From Escherichia coli (lineage in GTDB: Bacteria > Pseudomonadota > Gammaproteobacteria > Enterobacterales > Enterobacteriaceae), in NCBI RefSeq assembly GCF_036503815.1, contig NZ_AP027764.1, forward strand, positions 2,790,001 to 2,854,000: DNA of 64,000 bases, in the 5' to 3' direction. Positions 9,423 through 20,178 of the stretch are shown here, piece after piece (positions within the stretch are counted from its first letter, which is position 1; every line of letters starts with the position of its first letter). The position numbers were made by a program, and so were the translations under genes. The notes under the pieces were generated by a model that worked only from the letters and a program-made list of their open reading frames with translations, ran no database searches and was not told the DNA's origin.

Positions 9423-9450
9423 AGCCCGCCTAATGAGCGGGCTTTTTTTT
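9423..9450 (+). terminator. trp attenuator
   Basis: AGCCCGCC-TAAT-GAGCGGGCT followed by eight T residues: the 3:4 hairpin of the trp leader. It lies between trpL and trpE, and segment 3 can pair instead with the upstream segment near 9400-9415. Confidence 0.96.
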
Positions 9451-9471
9451 GAACAAAATTAGAGAATAACA

Positions 9472-11034
9472 ATGCAAACACAAAAACCGACTCTCGAACT
9501 GTTAACCGGCGAAGGTGCTTATCGCGATAATCCGACCGCGCTTTTTCATCAGTTGTGTGGGGATCGTCCGGCAACGCTGCTGCTGGAATCCGCAGATATC
9601 GACAGCAAAGATGATTTAAAAAGTCTATTGCTAGTGGACACTGCGCTGCGCATTACAGCATTAGGTGACATTGTCACTATTCAGGCACTTTCCGGCAATG
9701 GCGAAGCTCTGCTGGCATTACTGGATAACGCCCTGCCTGCTGGGGTCGATAATGAGCAATCGCCACAATGCCGCGTACTGCGCTTCCCCCCGGTCAGTCC
9801 ACTGTTGGATGAAGACGCCCGCTTATGCTCCCTTTCGGTTTTTGACGCTTTCCGCTTATTACAGAATCTGTTGAATGTACCGAAGGAAGAACGGGAAGCG
9901 ATGTTCTTTGGCGGCCTGTTCTCTTATGACCTTGTGGCGGGGTTTGAAGATTTACCGCAACTGGCAGCGGAAAATAACTGCCCTGATTTCTGTTTTTATC
10001 TCGCTGAAACGCTGATGGTTATCGATCATCAGAAAAAAAGCACCCGCATTCAGGCCAGCCTGTTTACTCCAAATGAAGAAGAAAAACAACGTCTCACTGC
10101 TCGCCTGAACGAACTTCGCCAGCAACTGACCGAAACCGCGCCACCGCTGCCGGTAGTTTCCGTGCCGCATATGCGTTGTGAATGTAATCAGAGCGATGAA
10201 GAGTTCGGTGGCGTAGTGCGTTCGTTGCAAAAAGCGATTCGCGCCGGAGAAATTTTCCAGGTCGTGCCATCTCGCCGTTTCTCGCTGCCCTGCCCGTCAC
10301 CGCTGGCGGCCTATTACGTGCTGAAAAAGAGTAATCCCAGCCCGTACATGTTTTTTATGCAGGATAATGATTTCACCCTGTTCGGTGCGTCGCCAGAAAG
10401 TTCGCTCAAGTTTGACGCCTCCAGCCGCCAGATTGAGATCTACCCGATTGCCGGAACACGTCCACGCGGTCGTCGTGCCGATGGTTCACTGGACAAAGAC
10501 CTCGACAGCCGCATCGAACTGGAAATGCGTACCGACCATAAAGAACTTTCAGAACATCTGATGCTGGTGGATCTCGCCCGTAATGATCTGGCACGCATTT
10601 GCACTCCTGGCAGCCGCTACGTAGCCGATCTCACCAAAGTTGACCGTTACTCTTACGTGATGCATCTCGTCTCCCGCGTGGTCGGTGAGCTGCGCCACGA
10701 TCTTGACGCCCTGCACGCTTACCGCGCCTGTATGAACATGGGTACGTTAAGCGGTGCCCCAAAAGTGCGCGCCATGCAGTTAATTGCCGAAGCGGAAGGT
10801 CGTCGACGCGGCAGCTACGGCGGTGCGGTAGGTTATTTCACCGCACATGGCGATCTCGACACCTGCATTGTGATCCGCTCTGCGCTGGTGGAAAACGGCG
10901 TCGCCACCGTGCAGGCCGGTGCTGGCGTGGTCCTTGATTCTGTTCCGCAGTCGGAAGCCGACGAAACCCGTAATAAAGCCCGCGCTGTACTGCGCGCTAT
11001 CGCCACCGCGCATCATGCACAGGAGACTTTCTGA
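9472..11034 (+). CDS. trpE: anthranilate synthase component I
   Basis: Converts chorismate and ammonia (supplied by TrpD) to anthranilate, the first committed step of tryptophan synthesis. 520 residues. The N-terminal LLLES segment (about residue 36-40) belongs to the tryptophan feedback site. The C-terminal chorismate-binding domain carries [21 protein letters not shown] and [11 protein letters not shown]. The stop overlaps the trpD start (TGATG), the classic translational coupling of the two subunits. Confidence 0.98.
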   Translation: MQTQKPTLELLTGEGAYRDNPTALFHQLCGDRPATLLLESADIDSKDDLKSLLLVDTALRITALGDIVTIQALSGNGEALLALLDNALPAGVDNEQSPQCRVLRFPPVSPLLDEDARLCSLSVFDAFRLLQNLLNVPKEEREAMFFGGLFSYDLVAGFEDLPQLAAENNCPDFCFYLAETLMVIDHQKKSTRIQASLFTPNEEEKQRLTARLNELRQQLTETAPPLPVVSVPHMRCECNQSDEEFGGVVRSLQKAIRAGEIFQVVPSRRFSLPCPSPLAAYYVLKKSNPSPYMFFMQDNDFTLFGASPESSLKFDASSRQIEIYPIAGTRPRGRRADGSLDKDLDSRIELEMRTDHKELSEHLMLVDLARNDLARICTPGSRYVADLTKVDRYSYVMHLVSRVVGELRHDLDALHAYRACMNMGTLSGAPKVRAMQLIAEAEGRRRGSYGGAVGYFTAHGDLDTCIVIRSALVENGVATVQAGAGVVLDSVPQSEADETRNKARAVLRAIATAHHAQETF

Positions 11035-12629
11035 TGGCTGACATTCTGCTGCTCGATAATATCGACTCTTTTACTTATAACCTGGCAGATCAGTTGCGCA
11101 GCAATGGGCATAACGTGGTGATTTACCGCAACCATATTCCGGCGCAAACCTTAATTGAACGTCTTGCGACCATGAGCAATCCGGTGCTGATGCTTTCTCC
11201 TGGCCCCGGAGTGCCGAGTGAAGCGGGTTGTATGCCGGAACTCCTCACCCGTTTGCGTGGCAAGCTGCCAATTATTGGCATTTGCCTCGGACATCAGGCG
11301 ATTGTCGAAGCTTACGGGGGCTATGTCGGTCAGGCGGGCGAAATTCTTCACGGTAAAGCGTCGAGCATTGAACATGACGGTCAGGCGATGTTTGCCGGAT
11401 TAACAAACCCATTGCCGGTGGCGCGTTATCATTCGCTGGTTGGCAGTAATATTCCGGCAGGTTTAACCATCAACGCCCATTTTAATGGCATGGTGATGGC
11501 GGTGCGTCATGATGCGGATCGCGTTTGTGGATTCCAGTTCCATCCGGAATCCATTCTCACCACCCAGGGCGCTCGCCTGCTGGAACAAACGCTGGCCTGG
11601 GCGCAACAGAAGCTGCAGCCGACCAACACACTGCAACCAATTCTGGAAAAACTGTATCAGGCGCAGACGCTTAGCCAACAAGAAAGCCACCAGCTGTTTT
11701 CAGCGGTGGTGCGTGGCGAGCTGAAACCGGAACAACTGGCGGCTGCATTGGTCAGCATGAAAATTCGCGGCGAGCACCCGAACGAAATCGCCGGAGCAGC
11801 AACGGCGCTACTGGAAAACGCCGCGCCGTTCCCGCGCCCGGATTATCTGTTTGCTGATATCGTCGGCACAGGTGGTGACGGCAGCAACAGCATCAACATT
11901 TCTACTGCCAGTGCTTTTGTCGCTGCGGCCTGTGGACTGAAAGTGGCGAAACACGGTAACCGCAGCGTCTCCAGTAAATCTGGCTCGTCAGATCTGCTGG
12001 CTGCGTTCGGTATCAACCTGGATATGAATGCCGATAAATCGCGCCAGGCGCTCGACGAGTTAGGCGTCTGCTTTCTCTTTGCACCGAAATACCACACCGG
12101 ATTTCGCCACGCGATGCCCGTTCGCCAGCAACTGAAAACCCGCACCCTGTTCAACGTGCTGGGGCCACTGATTAACCCGGCGCATCCGCCGCTGGCGCTA
12201 ATTGGTGTCTACAGCCCGGAACTGGTGCTGCCAATTGCCGAAACCTTGCGCGTGCTGGGGTATCAACGCGCAGCGGTGGTGCACAGCGGGGGGATGGATG
12301 AAGTTTCATTACACGCGCCGACAATCGTTGCCGAACTGCATGACGGCGAAATTAAGAGCTATCAGTTGACCGCTGAAGATTTTGGCCTGACACCCTACCA
12401 TCAGGAGCAACTGGCAGGCGGAACACCGGAAGAAAACCGTGACATTTTAACACGCTTGTTACAAGGTAAAGGCGACGCCGCCCATGAAGCAGCCGTCGCG
12501 GCGAATGTCGCCATGTTAATGCGCCTGCATGGCCAGGAAGATCTGCAAACCAATGCGCAAACCGTTCTTGAGGTACTGCGCAGTGGTTCCGCTTACGACA
12601 GAGTCACCGCACTGGCGGCACGAGGGTAA
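11034..12629 (+). CDS. trpD: anthranilate synthase amidotransferase / anthranilate phosphoribosyltransferase
   Basis: A natural fusion (TrpGD), 531 residues. The N-terminal glutamine amidotransferase (1 to about 195) has its nucleophile Cys84 in GICLGHQA and the partner His-Glu in FHPESIL. It feeds ammonia to TrpE. The C-terminal domain (about 200-531) adds phosphoribose from PRPP to anthranilate, with the [15 protein letters not shown] motif. The fusion is typical of enterobacteria. Confidence 0.98.
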   Translation: MADILLLDNIDSFTYNLADQLRSNGHNVVIYRNHIPAQTLIERLATMSNPVLMLSPGPGVPSEAGCMPELLTRLRGKLPIIGICLGHQAIVEAYGGYVGQAGEILHGKASSIEHDGQAMFAGLTNPLPVARYHSLVGSNIPAGLTINAHFNGMVMAVRHDADRVCGFQFHPESILTTQGARLLEQTLAWAQQKLQPTNTLQPILEKLYQAQTLSQQESHQLFSAVVRGELKPEQLAAALVSMKIRGEHPNEIAGAATALLENAAPFPRPDYLFADIVGTGGDGSNSINISTASAFVAAACGLKVAKHGNRSVSSKSGSSDLLAAFGINLDMNADKSRQALDELGVCFLFAPKYHTGFRHAMPVRQQLKTRTLFNVLGPLINPAHPPLALIGVYSPELVLPIAETLRVLGYQRAAVVHSGGMDEVSLHAPTIVAELHDGEIKSYQLTAEDFGLTPYHQEQLAGGTPEENRDILTRLLQGKGDAAHEAAVAANVAMLMRLHGQEDLQTNAQTVLEVLRSGSAYDRVTALAARG

Positions 12630-13991
12630 ATGATGCAAACCGTTTTAGCGAAAATCGTCGCAGACAAGGCGATTTGGGTAGAAGCCCGCAAACAGCAGCA
12701 ACCGCTGGCCAGTTTTCAGAATGAGGTTCAGCCGAGCACGCGACATTTTTATGATGCACTGCAAGGCGCACGCACGGCGTTTATTCTGGAATGCAAAAAA
12801 GCGTCGCCGTCAAAAGGCGTGATCCGTGATGATTTCGATCCGGCACGCATTGCCGCCATTTATAAACATTACGCTTCGGCAATTTCGGTGCTGACTGATG
12901 AGAAATATTTTCAGGGGAGCTTTGATTTCCTCCCCATCATCAGCCAAATCGCCCCGCAGCCGATTTTGTGTAAAGACTTTATTATCGACCCTTACCAGAT
13001 CTATCTGGCGCGCTATTACCAGGCCGATGCCTGTTTATTAATGCTGTCGGTGCTGGACGACGATCAGTATCGCCAGCTCGCTGCTGTAGCCCACAGTCTG
13101 GAGATGGGCGTGCTGACCGAAGTCAGTAATGAAGAGGAGCTGGAGCGCGCCGTTGCATTGGGAGTAAAAGTCGTTGGCATTAACAACCGCGATCTGCGTG
13201 ATTTGTCGATTGATCTTAACCGTACCCGCGAGCTTGCGCCGAAACTGGGGCACAACGTGACGGTAATCAGCGAATCCGGCATCAATACTTACGCCCAGGT
13301 GCGTGAGTTAAGCCACTTCGCTAACGGCTTTCTGATTGGTTCGGCGCTAATGGCCCATGATGATTTGAACGCCGCCGTGCGCCGGGTGTTGCTGGGTGAG
13401 AATAAAGTGTGTGGTCTGACGCGTGGGCAAGATGCTAAAGCAGCTCATGACGCGGGCGCGATTTACGGTGGATTGATATTTGTTACAACGTCACCCCGTT
13501 GCGTCAGCGTTGAACAGGCGCAGGAAGTGATGGCTGCGGCACCGTTGCAATACGTTGGCGTGTTCCGCAATCACGATATTGCCGATGTGGTGGACAAAGC
13601 TAAGGTGTTATCGCTGGCGGCAGTGCAACTGCATGGTAATGAAGATCAGCTGTATATCGACACTCTGCGTGAGGCTCTGCCAGCAAACGTCGCCATCTGG
13701 AAGGCTTTAAGTGTCGGTGAAACTCTTCCCGCGCGCGATTTTCAGCACATCGATAAATATGTATTCGACAACGGTCAGGGCGGGAGCGGACAACGTTTCG
13801 ACTGGTCACTGTTAAACGGTCAATCGCTTGGCAACGTTCTGCTGGCGGGTGGCTTAGGCGCAGATAACTGCGTGGAAGCGGCACAAACCGGCTGCGCCGG
13901 GCTTGATTTTAATTCTGCTGTAGAGTCGCAACCGGGCATCAAAGACGCACGTCTTTTGGCCTCGGTTTTCCAGACGCTGCGCGCATATTAA
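12630..13991 (+). CDS. trpC: indole-3-glycerol phosphate synthase / phosphoribosylanthranilate isomerase
   Basis: A bifunctional 453-residue protein of two TIM barrels: IGPS (about 1-255; [19 protein letters not shown]) and PRAI, the TrpF activity (about 256-453; [21 protein letters not shown]). It carries out steps 3 and 4 of the pathway. It begins with two consecutive ATG codons directly after the trpD TAA, so translation is coupled. It is a fusion in enterobacteria, two genes in most other bacteria. Confidence 0.98.
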   Translation: MMQTVLAKIVADKAIWVEARKQQQPLASFQNEVQPSTRHFYDALQGARTAFILECKKASPSKGVIRDDFDPARIAAIYKHYASAISVLTDEKYFQGSFDFLPIISQIAPQPILCKDFIIDPYQIYLARYYQADACLLMLSVLDDDQYRQLAAVAHSLEMGVLTEVSNEEELERAVALGVKVVGINNRDLRDLSIDLNRTRELAPKLGHNVTVISESGINTYAQVRELSHFANGFLIGSALMAHDDLNAAVRRVLLGENKVCGLTRGQDAKAAHDAGAIYGGLIFVTTSPRCVSVEQAQEVMAAAPLQYVGVFRNHDIADVVDKAKVLSLAAVQLHGNEDQLYIDTLREALPANVAIWKALSVGETLPARDFQHIDKYVFDNGQGGSGQRFDWSLLNGQSLGNVLLAGGLGADNCVEAAQTGCAGLDFNSAVESQPGIKDARLLASVFQTLRAY

Positions 13992-14002
13992 GGAAAGGAA
14001 CA

Positions 14003-15196
14003 ATGACAACATTACTTAACCCGTATTTTGGTGAGTTTGGCGGCATGTACGTGCCACAAATCCTGATGCCTGCTCTGCGCCAGCTGGAAGAAGCTTTTGT
14101 CAGCGCGCAAAAAGATCCTGAATTTCAGGCCCAGTTTAACGACCTGCTGAAAAACTATGCTGGTCGCCCAACCGCGTTGACCAAATGCCAGAACATTACA
14201 GCCGGCACTAACACCACGCTGTATCTGAAGCGTGAAGATTTACTGCACGGTGGCGCGCATAAAACTAACCAGGTGCTCGGTCAAGCTTTACTGGCGAAGC
14301 GGATGGGTAAAACTGAAATCATTGCCGAAACCGGTGCAGGTCAGCATGGCGTGGCTTCTGCACTTGCAAGCGCCCTGCTCGGCCTGAAATGCCGTATTTA
14401 TATGGGTGCCAAAGACGTTGAACGCCAGTCGCCTAACGTTTTTCGTATGCGTTTGATGGGTGCGGAAGTGATCCCGGTGCATAGCGGTTCCGCGACGCTG
14501 AAAGATGCCTGTAATGAGGCGCTACGCGACTGGTCCGGCAGTTATGAAACCGCGCACTATATGCTGGGCACTGCAGCTGGCCCGCATCCTTACCCGACCA
14601 TTGTGCGTGAGTTTCAGCGGATGATTGGCGAAGAAACGAAAGCGCAGATTCTGGAAAGAGAAGGTCGTCTGCCGGATGCCGTTATTGCCTGTGTTGGCGG
14701 CGGTTCGAATGCCATCGGCATGTTTGCTGATTTCATCAACGAAACCGACGTCGGCCTGATTGGTGTAGAGCCCGGCGGTCATGGTATCGAAACTGGCGAG
14801 CACGGCGCACCGTTAAAACATGGTCGCGTGGGCATCTATTTCGGTATGAAAGCGCCAATGATGCAAACCGAAGACGGGCAGATTGAAGAATCTTACTCGA
14901 TTTCTGCCGGACTGGATTTCCCGTCTGTCGGCCCACAACACGCTTATCTCAACAGCATTGGACGCGCTGATTACGTGTCAATCACCGATGATGAAGCTCT
15001 GGAAGCCTTCAAAACGCTGTGCCTGCACGAAGGGATTATCCCGGCGCTGGAATCCTCACATGCGCTGGCCCACGCACTGAAAATGATGCGCGAAAACCCG
15101 GAAAAAGAGCAGTTGCTGGTGGTTAACCTTTCCGGTCGCGGCGATAAAGACATCTTCACCGTTCACGATATTTTGAAAGCTCGAGGGGAAATCTGA
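14003..15196 (+). CDS. trpB: tryptophan synthase beta chain
   Basis: A PLP enzyme joining indole to serine, 397 residues. The Schiff-base lysine is in GGAHKTNQ (Lys87 in the family) and the phosphate-binding glycine loop is [19 protein letters not shown] precedes the ATG, 11 bases after trpC. The stop overlaps the trpA start (TGATG). It forms an alpha2-beta2 complex with TrpA through which indole is channelled. Confidence 0.98.
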   Translation: MTTLLNPYFGEFGGMYVPQILMPALRQLEEAFVSAQKDPEFQAQFNDLLKNYAGRPTALTKCQNITAGTNTTLYLKREDLLHGGAHKTNQVLGQALLAKRMGKTEIIAETGAGQHGVASALASALLGLKCRIYMGAKDVERQSPNVFRMRLMGAEVIPVHSGSATLKDACNEALRDWSGSYETAHYMLGTAAGPHPYPTIVREFQRMIGEETKAQILEREGRLPDAVIACVGGGSNAIGMFADFINETDVGLIGVEPGGHGIETGEHGAPLKHGRVGIYFGMKAPMMQTEDGQIEESYSISAGLDFPSVGPQHAYLNSIGRADYVSITDDEALEAFKTLCLHEGIIPALESSHALAHALKMMRENPEKEQLLVVNLSGRGDKDIFTVHDILKARGEI

Positions 15197-16002
15197 TGGA
15201 ACGCTATGAAACTCTGTTTGCCCAGTTGAAGGAACGCAAAGAAGGCGCATTTGTTCCTTTCGTCACCCTCGGTGATCCGGGCGTAGAGCAGTCGCTGAAA
15301 ATTATCGATGCTTTGATCGAAGCTGGTGCCGACGCGCTGGAGTTAGGCATCCCCTTCTCCGACCCACTGGCAGATGGCCCGACGATTCAAAACGCCACAC
15401 TGCGTGCCTTTGCGGCAGGTGTGACCCCGGCGCAGTGCTTTGAGATGCTGGCACTCATTCGCCAGAAGCACCCGACCATTCCCATCGGCCTTTTGATGTA
15501 TGCCAACCTGGTGTTTAACAAAGGCATTGATGAGTTTTATGCCGAGTGCGAGAAAGTCGGCGTCGATTCGGTGCTGGTTGCCGATGTGCCCGTGGAAGAG
15601 TCTGCGCCCTTCCGCCAGGCCGCGTTGCGCCATAACGTTGCACCTATCTTCATCTGCCCGCCGAATGCTGATGATGATTTACTGCGCCAGATTGCCTCTT
15701 ACGGTCGTGGTTACACCTATTTATTGTCGCGTGCGGGCGTGACCGGAGCTGAAAACCGCGCCGCGTTACCTCTCAATCATCTGGTTGCGAAGCTGAAGGA
15801 GTATAACGCGGCGCCTCCACTGCAAGGATTTGGTATTTCCGCCCCGGATCAGGTAAAAGCAGCGATTGATGCAGGAGCTGCGGGCGCGATTTCTGGTTCG
15901 GCAATTGTTAAAATCATCGAGCAACATATTAATGAGCCAGAGAAAATGCTGGCGGTACTGAAAGCTTTTGTACAACCGATGAAAGCAGCGACGCGCAGTT
16001 AA
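15196..16002 (+). CDS. trpA: tryptophan synthase alpha chain
   Basis: Splits indole-3-glycerol phosphate to indole and glyceraldehyde 3-phosphate. A TIM barrel of 268 residues with catalytic Glu49 and Asp60, both present ([15 protein letters not shown]), and phosphate-binding SAIVK near the C-terminus. Last gene of the operon, followed 8 bases later by the terminator hairpin. Confidence 0.98.
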   Translation: MERYETLFAQLKERKEGAFVPFVTLGDPGVEQSLKIIDALIEAGADALELGIPFSDPLADGPTIQNATLRAFAAGVTPAQCFEMLALIRQKHPTIPIGLLMYANLVFNKGIDEFYAECEKVGVDSVLVADVPVEESAPFRQAALRHNVAPIFICPPNADDDLLRQIASYGRGYTYLLSRAGVTGAENRAALPLNHLVAKLKEYNAAPPLQGFGISAPDQVKAAIDAGAAGAISGSAIVKIIEQHINEPEKMLAVLKAFVQPMKAATRS

Positions 16003-16009
16003 TCCCACA

Positions 16010-16036
16010 GCCGCCAGTTCCGCTGGCGGCATTTTA
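16010..16036 (+). terminator. trp operon terminator (trp t)
   Basis: GCCGCCAG-TTCCG-CTGGCGGC followed by ATTTT. In E. coli this weak hairpin works together with a rho-dependent site farther downstream (trp t'). Confidence 0.9.
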
Positions 16037-16382
16037 ACTATCTTTAATGAAGCAGGAAAAATCCTAAATTCATTTATTATTTATCTTTTTACCGTTTCGC
16101 TTACCCCTGACGTACGTCAACTTACGTCATTTTTCCGCCCAAAAGTAATATAATCAAACAAATTAATCCCGCAACAAAACACTACTAAAATCAATAATTT
16201 TCTCTAACCCACTTATTTCTTGGGTCTTTATGAATATATCGAAAGTCTTTTTCAAAATATATTTTTCACATTCCTTCTCACTTTGCTCAATTTGACTAAT
16301 TCTCATTACCGACTAATTTTAATGAGTGTCGACACACAACACTCATATTAATGAAACAATGCAACGCAACGGGAGAAATAAC
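16037..16382. other. AT-rich gap between trpA and yciG
   Basis: About 345 bases with no gene and strikingly AT-rich. It should contain the rho-dependent part of the trp terminator and the yciGFE promoter, which in E. coli depends on the stationary-phase sigma factor and is silenced by H-NS. An inverted repeat (ATGAGTGT at 16322-16329, ACACTCAT at 16339-16346) lies just ahead of yciG. Confidence 0.6.
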
Positions 16383-16562
16383 ATGGCCGAACATCGTGGT
16401 GGTTCAGGAAATTTCGCCGAAGACCGTGAGAAGGCATCCGACGCAGGCCGTAAAGGCGGTCAACACAGCGGCGGTAATTTTAAAAATGATCCGCAACGCG
16501 CATCCGAAGCGGGTAAAAAAGGCGGTCAGCACAGCGGTGGAAATAAATCAGGAAAATCCTGA
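16383..16562 (+). CDS. yciG: KGG-repeat stress protein YciG
   Basis: A 59-residue, very hydrophilic Gly/Lys/Ser-rich protein with two copies of the KGG stress motif (RKGGQHSGGNF and KKGGQHSGGNK). The family is linked to general stress in E. coli. The start at 16383 (after GGGAGAAATAAC) gives the known length; an in-frame ATG 57 bases upstream has no good ribosome site. First of a yciG-yciF-yciE stress cluster. Confidence 0.92.
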   Translation: MAEHRGGSGNFAEDREKASDAGRKGGQHSGGNFKNDPQRASEAGKKGGQHSGGNKSGKS

Positions 16563-16654
16563 CCCGCCGTTAATTATTAATATCAGCTGAAGTTGATAAA
16601 GATAATTGCTTCTGCGGGCCGTATGGCTCGCAGTGATTTTACTGGAGTAAAAAT

Positions 16655-17155
16655 ATGAATATGAAGTCCATTGAAGATGTATTTATTCACCTGCTTTCAG
16701 ACACCTACAGTGCAGAAAAACAATTAACACGGGCACTGGCAAAACTCGCCAGAGCAACATCAAACGAAAAATTAAGTCAGGCTTTTCATGCACACCTCGA
16801 GGAAACTCATGGACAGATTGAACGTATTGATCAAGTTGTGGAATCTGAACCGAACCTGAAAATTAAGCGCATGAAATGTGTGGCAATGGAAGGTCTCATT
16901 GAAGAAGCTAATGAGGTCATCGAAAGTACCGAGAAAAACGAAGTACGTGATGCCGCACTGATTGCCGCTGCACAGAAAGTTGAGCACTATGAGATCGCCA
17001 GTTATGGGACATTAGCGACACTGGCTGAGCAATTAGGTTATCGTAAAGCAGCGAAGCTTCTGAAAGAAACCCTGGAAGAAGAAAAGGCCACCGACATCAA
17101 ATTGACTGATCTGGCCCTTAATAACGTAAATAAGAAAGCAGAAAATAAAGCCTGA
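16655..17155 (+). CDS. yciF: ferritin-like DUF892 protein YciF
   Basis: A 166-residue all-helical protein of the YciF/DUF892 ferritin-like family. Glu/His residues on the helices (AEKQL, HLEETH, KVEHYE, LEEEKATD) are placed as in di-metal four-helix bundles. The exact role is unproven; the family responds to osmotic and stationary-phase stress. Ribosome site TGGAGT before the ATG. Homologous to the next gene, yciE. Confidence 0.94.
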   Translation: MNMKSIEDVFIHLLSDTYSAEKQLTRALAKLARATSNEKLSQAFHAHLEETHGQIERIDQVVESEPNLKIKRMKCVAMEGLIEEANEVIESTEKNEVRDAALIAAAQKVEHYEIASYGTLATLAEQLGYRKAAKLLKETLEEEKATDIKLTDLALNNVNKKAENKA

Positions 17156-17200
17156 AATATGAACTTTAACTTTTAGTCATTTTATAAAGAGGACATTTTC

Positions 17201-17707
17201 ATGAATCGTATTGAACATTATCATGACTGGTTACGTGACGCCCACGCAATGGAAAAGCAAGCCGAATCTATGCTTGAATCCATGGCCAGTCGTATAGATA
17301 ATTATCCTGAACTACGCGCTCGTATTGAACAACATCTTAGTGAAACCAAAAACCAGATTGTTCAACTGGAAACTATTCTTGACCGTAATGACATTTCACG
17401 TTCAGTCATTAAAGATTCCATGAGTAAAATGGCTGCGCTTGGGCAGTCAATCGGTGGTATATTCCCTTCTGATGAAATAGTCAAAGGCTCTATTAGCGGA
17501 TATGTCTTCGAGCAATTTGAAATCGCCTGTTACACCTCACTATTAGCAGCAGCAAAAAATGCCGGTGATACAGCTTCAATTCCAACCATTGAAGCGATTT
17601 TAAATGAGGAAAAAGAAATGGCCGAGTGGCTGATTCAGCATATTCCGCAAACAACTGAGAAATTTTTAATACGCTCTGAAACTGATGGCGTAGAAGCGAA
17701 GAAATAA
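17201..17707 (+). CDS. yciE: ferritin-like DUF892 protein YciE
   Basis: 168 residues, the second DUF892 protein and a paralogue of YciF: same start pattern (DAHAMEKQAESML), same internal FEQFEIACYTSL helix and C-terminal NEEKEMAEWL. Probably a di-metal helical bundle. Preceded by AAAGAGGA and followed by a strong terminator that closes the yciGFE cluster. Confidence 0.94.
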   Translation: MNRIEHYHDWLRDAHAMEKQAESMLESMASRIDNYPELRARIEQHLSETKNQIVQLETILDRNDISRSVIKDSMSKMAALGQSIGGIFPSDEIVKGSISGYVFEQFEIACYTSLLAAAKNAGDTASIPTIEAILNEEKEMAEWLIQHIPQTTEKFLIRSETDGVEAKK

Positions 17708-17731
17708 TACCCTTTATACCATGTCCTTATT

Positions 17732-17759
17732 GACCCCGTACATTACGGGGTCGTTTTTA
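17732..17759 (+). terminator. yciE terminator
   Basis: A perfect 9-bp stem, GACCCCGTA and TACGGGGTC, with a 3-base loop, followed by GTTTTTAT. It separates yciE from the convergent ompW. Confidence 0.88.
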
Positions 17760-17766
17760 TGCGGAA

Positions 17767-18405
17767 TTAAAAACGATATCCTGCTGAGAACATAAACACC
17801 CACGGATCGAGGCGTACGCTATCGTGTTGCTGTGCACCGCCCAGTTTATAATTGGCGGTGGTATCGATATCCATGTACCACACTGACATGTTAACCAACC
17901 AGTCACGGTTAATCAGATAATCAACCCCCACCTGCCCGGCAGCTCCCCAGGAATCTTTCAGACTGAGATCGGAAAGCCCCGCCTCTTTGCCATGATCGTT
18001 AAATCCATTATCAAAGAAGGTGGTGTAGTTAATACCTGCCCCGACGTAAGGACGGAATTTGCTGCTGGCATCACCAAAATACCACTGCGCCATCAGTGTT
18101 GGTGGCAGATGATGAACGGTTGCAATATCGCCGGTCGCCCGGGTGCCGATTTTATGGCGGAACGGCGTCGCTGCCAGTAATTCCACACCAATGTTGTCGG
18201 TCGCCATATAAGTAAACGTCAGGCCCAGTTGCGTGTTATTGGTCACGCTGAATCCACCCAGACTTCCTAACGTACCACCAGCACCTTCTGTTGGACGTAC
18301 GGTTGCAGAACCTGCACGCATAAAAAATTCGCCTGCTTCATGCGCAAAGGCACTGCCAGAGAGAAGAGTTGTTACTGCCAAAGCCGCCACTGTTAACTTT
18401 TTCAT
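17767..18405 (-). CDS. ompW: outer membrane protein W
   Basis: An eight-stranded beta-barrel porin-like protein with a hydrophobic channel, a receptor for colicin S4 in E. coli. 212 residues. The signal peptide ends AFA before HEAGEF (residue 21/22), and the last residue is Phe as in many outer-membrane barrels (FSAGYRF). The start at 18405 gives the signal peptide; an upstream in-frame start at 18483 would add 26 residues that do not fit one. Two FNR-like sites lie upstream, in line with anaerobic activation. Confidence 0.96.
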   Translation of the reverse strand: MKKLTVAALAVTTLLSGSAFAHEAGEFFMRAGSATVRPTEGAGGTLGSLGGFSVTNNTQLGLTFTYMATDNIGVELLAATPFRHKIGTRATGDIATVHHLPPTLMAQWYFGDASSKFRPYVGAGINYTTFFDNGFNDHGKEAGLSDLSLKDSWGAAGQVGVDYLINRDWLVNMSVWYMDIDTTANYKLGGAQQHDSVRLDPWVFMFSAGYRF

Positions 18406-18508
18406 ATCCGCTCCGTCGTTATGGTTATAAAAACGTGACGAATATACCCACATTGGAGTAACAAATGATCCTACATAGATCACATTACATATGATAATTC
18501 ACCATTTA

Positions 18509-18567
18509 TTGATCTGGATTAATTTAGAAGTTGCACTGGAAATCCTGGTTAATGTGATTTAAATCAA
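18509..18567 (-). promoter_or_regulatory. two FNR-like sites upstream of ompW
   Basis: TTGATCTGGATTAA (18509-18522) and GTGATTTAAATCAA (18554-18567) each match the FNR consensus TTGAT-N4-ATCAA with one mismatch. They lie in the 356-base ompW-yciC gap, in which no gene is visible. Activation of ompW by FNR is known in E. coli; use of these exact sites is inferred. Confidence 0.55.
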
Positions 18568-18761
18568 TTTTTAAATATTTTCGCTACGCAAATATTAACT
18601 CGCTCGCCACTTGCAGCGGTTTGCCCACGCCTGAAGGCCAGCAATTACCTCCGCTTTACAAAGATATGCTTTTCCATACAAGACCTGATGCTGCCACCCG
18701 AGGCTTAACCAGGGTACAATTGCCCGCTAATTAACACCTGCATAAAACTCAAGGAGAGTGC

Positions 18762-19505
18762 ATGTCTATCACGGCGCAGTCCGTATACCGTGACACCGGA
18801 AATTTCTTCCGTAATCAATTTATGACCATTCTGTTGGTATCGTTGCTATGTGCGTTTATCACAGTGGTGTTAGGGCATGTTTTCTCACCCAGTGATGCAC
18901 AGCTTGCTCAGCTCAATGACGGCGTGCCCGTTAGCGGCAGTAGTGGATTGTTCGACCTGGTTCAGAATATGTCACCTGAACAGCAACAAATTTTGCTGCA
19001 GGCTTCAGCGGCGTCCACTTTTTCAGGATTAATCGGTAACGCCATTCTCGCCGGAGGCGTAATATTAATTATCCAACTGGTGTCTGCGGGTCAGAGAGTC
19101 AGTGCGCTTCGAGCTATTGGTGCCAGTGCGCCGATATTGCCAAAGTTATTTATTCTGATTTTTCTGACTACCCTTTTAGTACAGATTGGCATCATGCTGG
19201 TGGTCGTTCCGGGAATTATCATGGCCATTTTACTGGCTCTGGCACCGGTGATGTTGGTACAGGACAAAATGGGCATTTTTGCCTCGATGCGTAGCAGTAT
19301 GCGGCTGACATGGGCGAATATGCGTCTGGTGGCACCCGCAGTACTGAGCTGGTTGCTGGCAAAAACACTGTTGCTGCTTTTTGCCTCTTCTTTTGCCGCA
19401 TTAACCCCGGAAATTGGTGCCGTACTGGCGAACACTTTGAGCAACATGATTTCAGCCGTACTGCTCATCTATCTGTTCCGCCTGTATATGTTGATTCGCC
19501 AATAA
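18762..19505 (+). CDS. yciC: inner-membrane protein YciC (UPF0259)
   Basis: 247 residues with about six membrane segments (about residues 20-40, 85-110, 118-140, 148-170, 190-212, 220-244). Function unknown. AAGGAGAG lies before the ATG. It is 29 bases upstream of yciB, so the two are probably co-transcribed. Confidence 0.93.
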   Translation: MSITAQSVYRDTGNFFRNQFMTILLVSLLCAFITVVLGHVFSPSDAQLAQLNDGVPVSGSSGLFDLVQNMSPEQQQILLQASAASTFSGLIGNAILAGGVILIIQLVSAGQRVSALRAIGASAPILPKLFILIFLTTLLVQIGIMLVVVPGIIMAILLALAPVMLVQDKMGIFASMRSSMRLTWANMRLVAPAVLSWLLAKTLLLLFASSFAALTPEIGAVLANTLSNMISAVLLIYLFRLYMLIRQ

Positions 19506-19534
19506 CCTTAAGCATTTGATTACGGAATCGTAAA

Positions 19535-20074
19535 ATGAAGCAGTTTCTTGATTTTTTACCGCTGGTTGTCTTTTTCGCGTTTTACAAGATTTATGACATC
19601 TATGCGGCTACTGCGGCGCTGATCGTCGCTACGGCGATTGTGCTTATATATAGCTGGGTTCGCTTTCGTAAGGTTGAGAAGATGGCCCTGATCACTTTTG
19701 TTCTGGTGGTCGTCTTCGGTGGCTTGACGCTGTTCTTCCACAATGATGAGTTTATTAAATGGAAGGTCACTGTCATTTATGCCCTGTTTGCAGGTGCCCT
19801 GTTAGTCAGCCAATGGGTGATGAAAAAGCCGCTAATTCAGCGGATGCTGGGTAAAGAACTCACGCTGCCGCAACCGGTATGGTCGAAGCTGAATCTGGCC
19901 TGGGCTGTTTTCTTTATCCTTTGCGGTCTGGCAAACATCTACATCGCATTCTGGCTGCCGCAAAATATTTGGGTCAACTTTAAAGTGTTTGGCCTGACCG
20001 CTCTTACCTTAATCTTCACATTGTTAAGCGGTATCTATATCTACCGCCACATGCCGCAGGAAGATAAATCCTAA
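19535..20074 (+). CDS. yciB: inner-membrane protein YciB, septation/envelope
   Basis: 179 residues, an IspZ/YciB family membrane protein with five hydrophobic segments. In E. coli it interacts with cell division and elongation proteins and affects envelope integrity. It starts [23 protein letters not shown]. It follows yciC closely and is followed by an unusual hairpin terminator before yciA. Confidence 0.94.
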   Translation: MKQFLDFLPLVVFFAFYKIYDIYAATAALIVATAIVLIYSWVRFRKVEKMALITFVLVVVFGGLTLFFHNDEFIKWKVTVIYALFAGALLVSQWVMKKPLIQRMLGKELTLPQPVWSKLNLAWAVFFILCGLANIYIAFWLPQNIWVNFKVFGLTALTLIFTLLSGIYIYRHMPQEDKS

Positions 20075-20125
20075 CCAGACTGCCAGTCCTTCGGGGCTGG
20101 CACTGTATCTCCTCTGTTCTCCTCA

Positions 20126-20164
20126 GGAAAATCATAGTAGCATCGCGCCTGTGATTTTCCTTTT
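20126..20164 (+). terminator. terminator-like hairpin between yciB and yciA
   Basis: GGAAAATCA (20126-20134) and TGATTTTCC (20152-20160) form a 9-bp stem with a 17-base loop, followed by TTTT. A second hairpin (CCAG-TCC-TTCG-GGG-CTGG) lies near 20083-20100. Together they end yciCB transcription or regulate read-through into yciA. Confidence 0.6.
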
Positions 20165-20178
20165 AAGTCGGTTTTACC

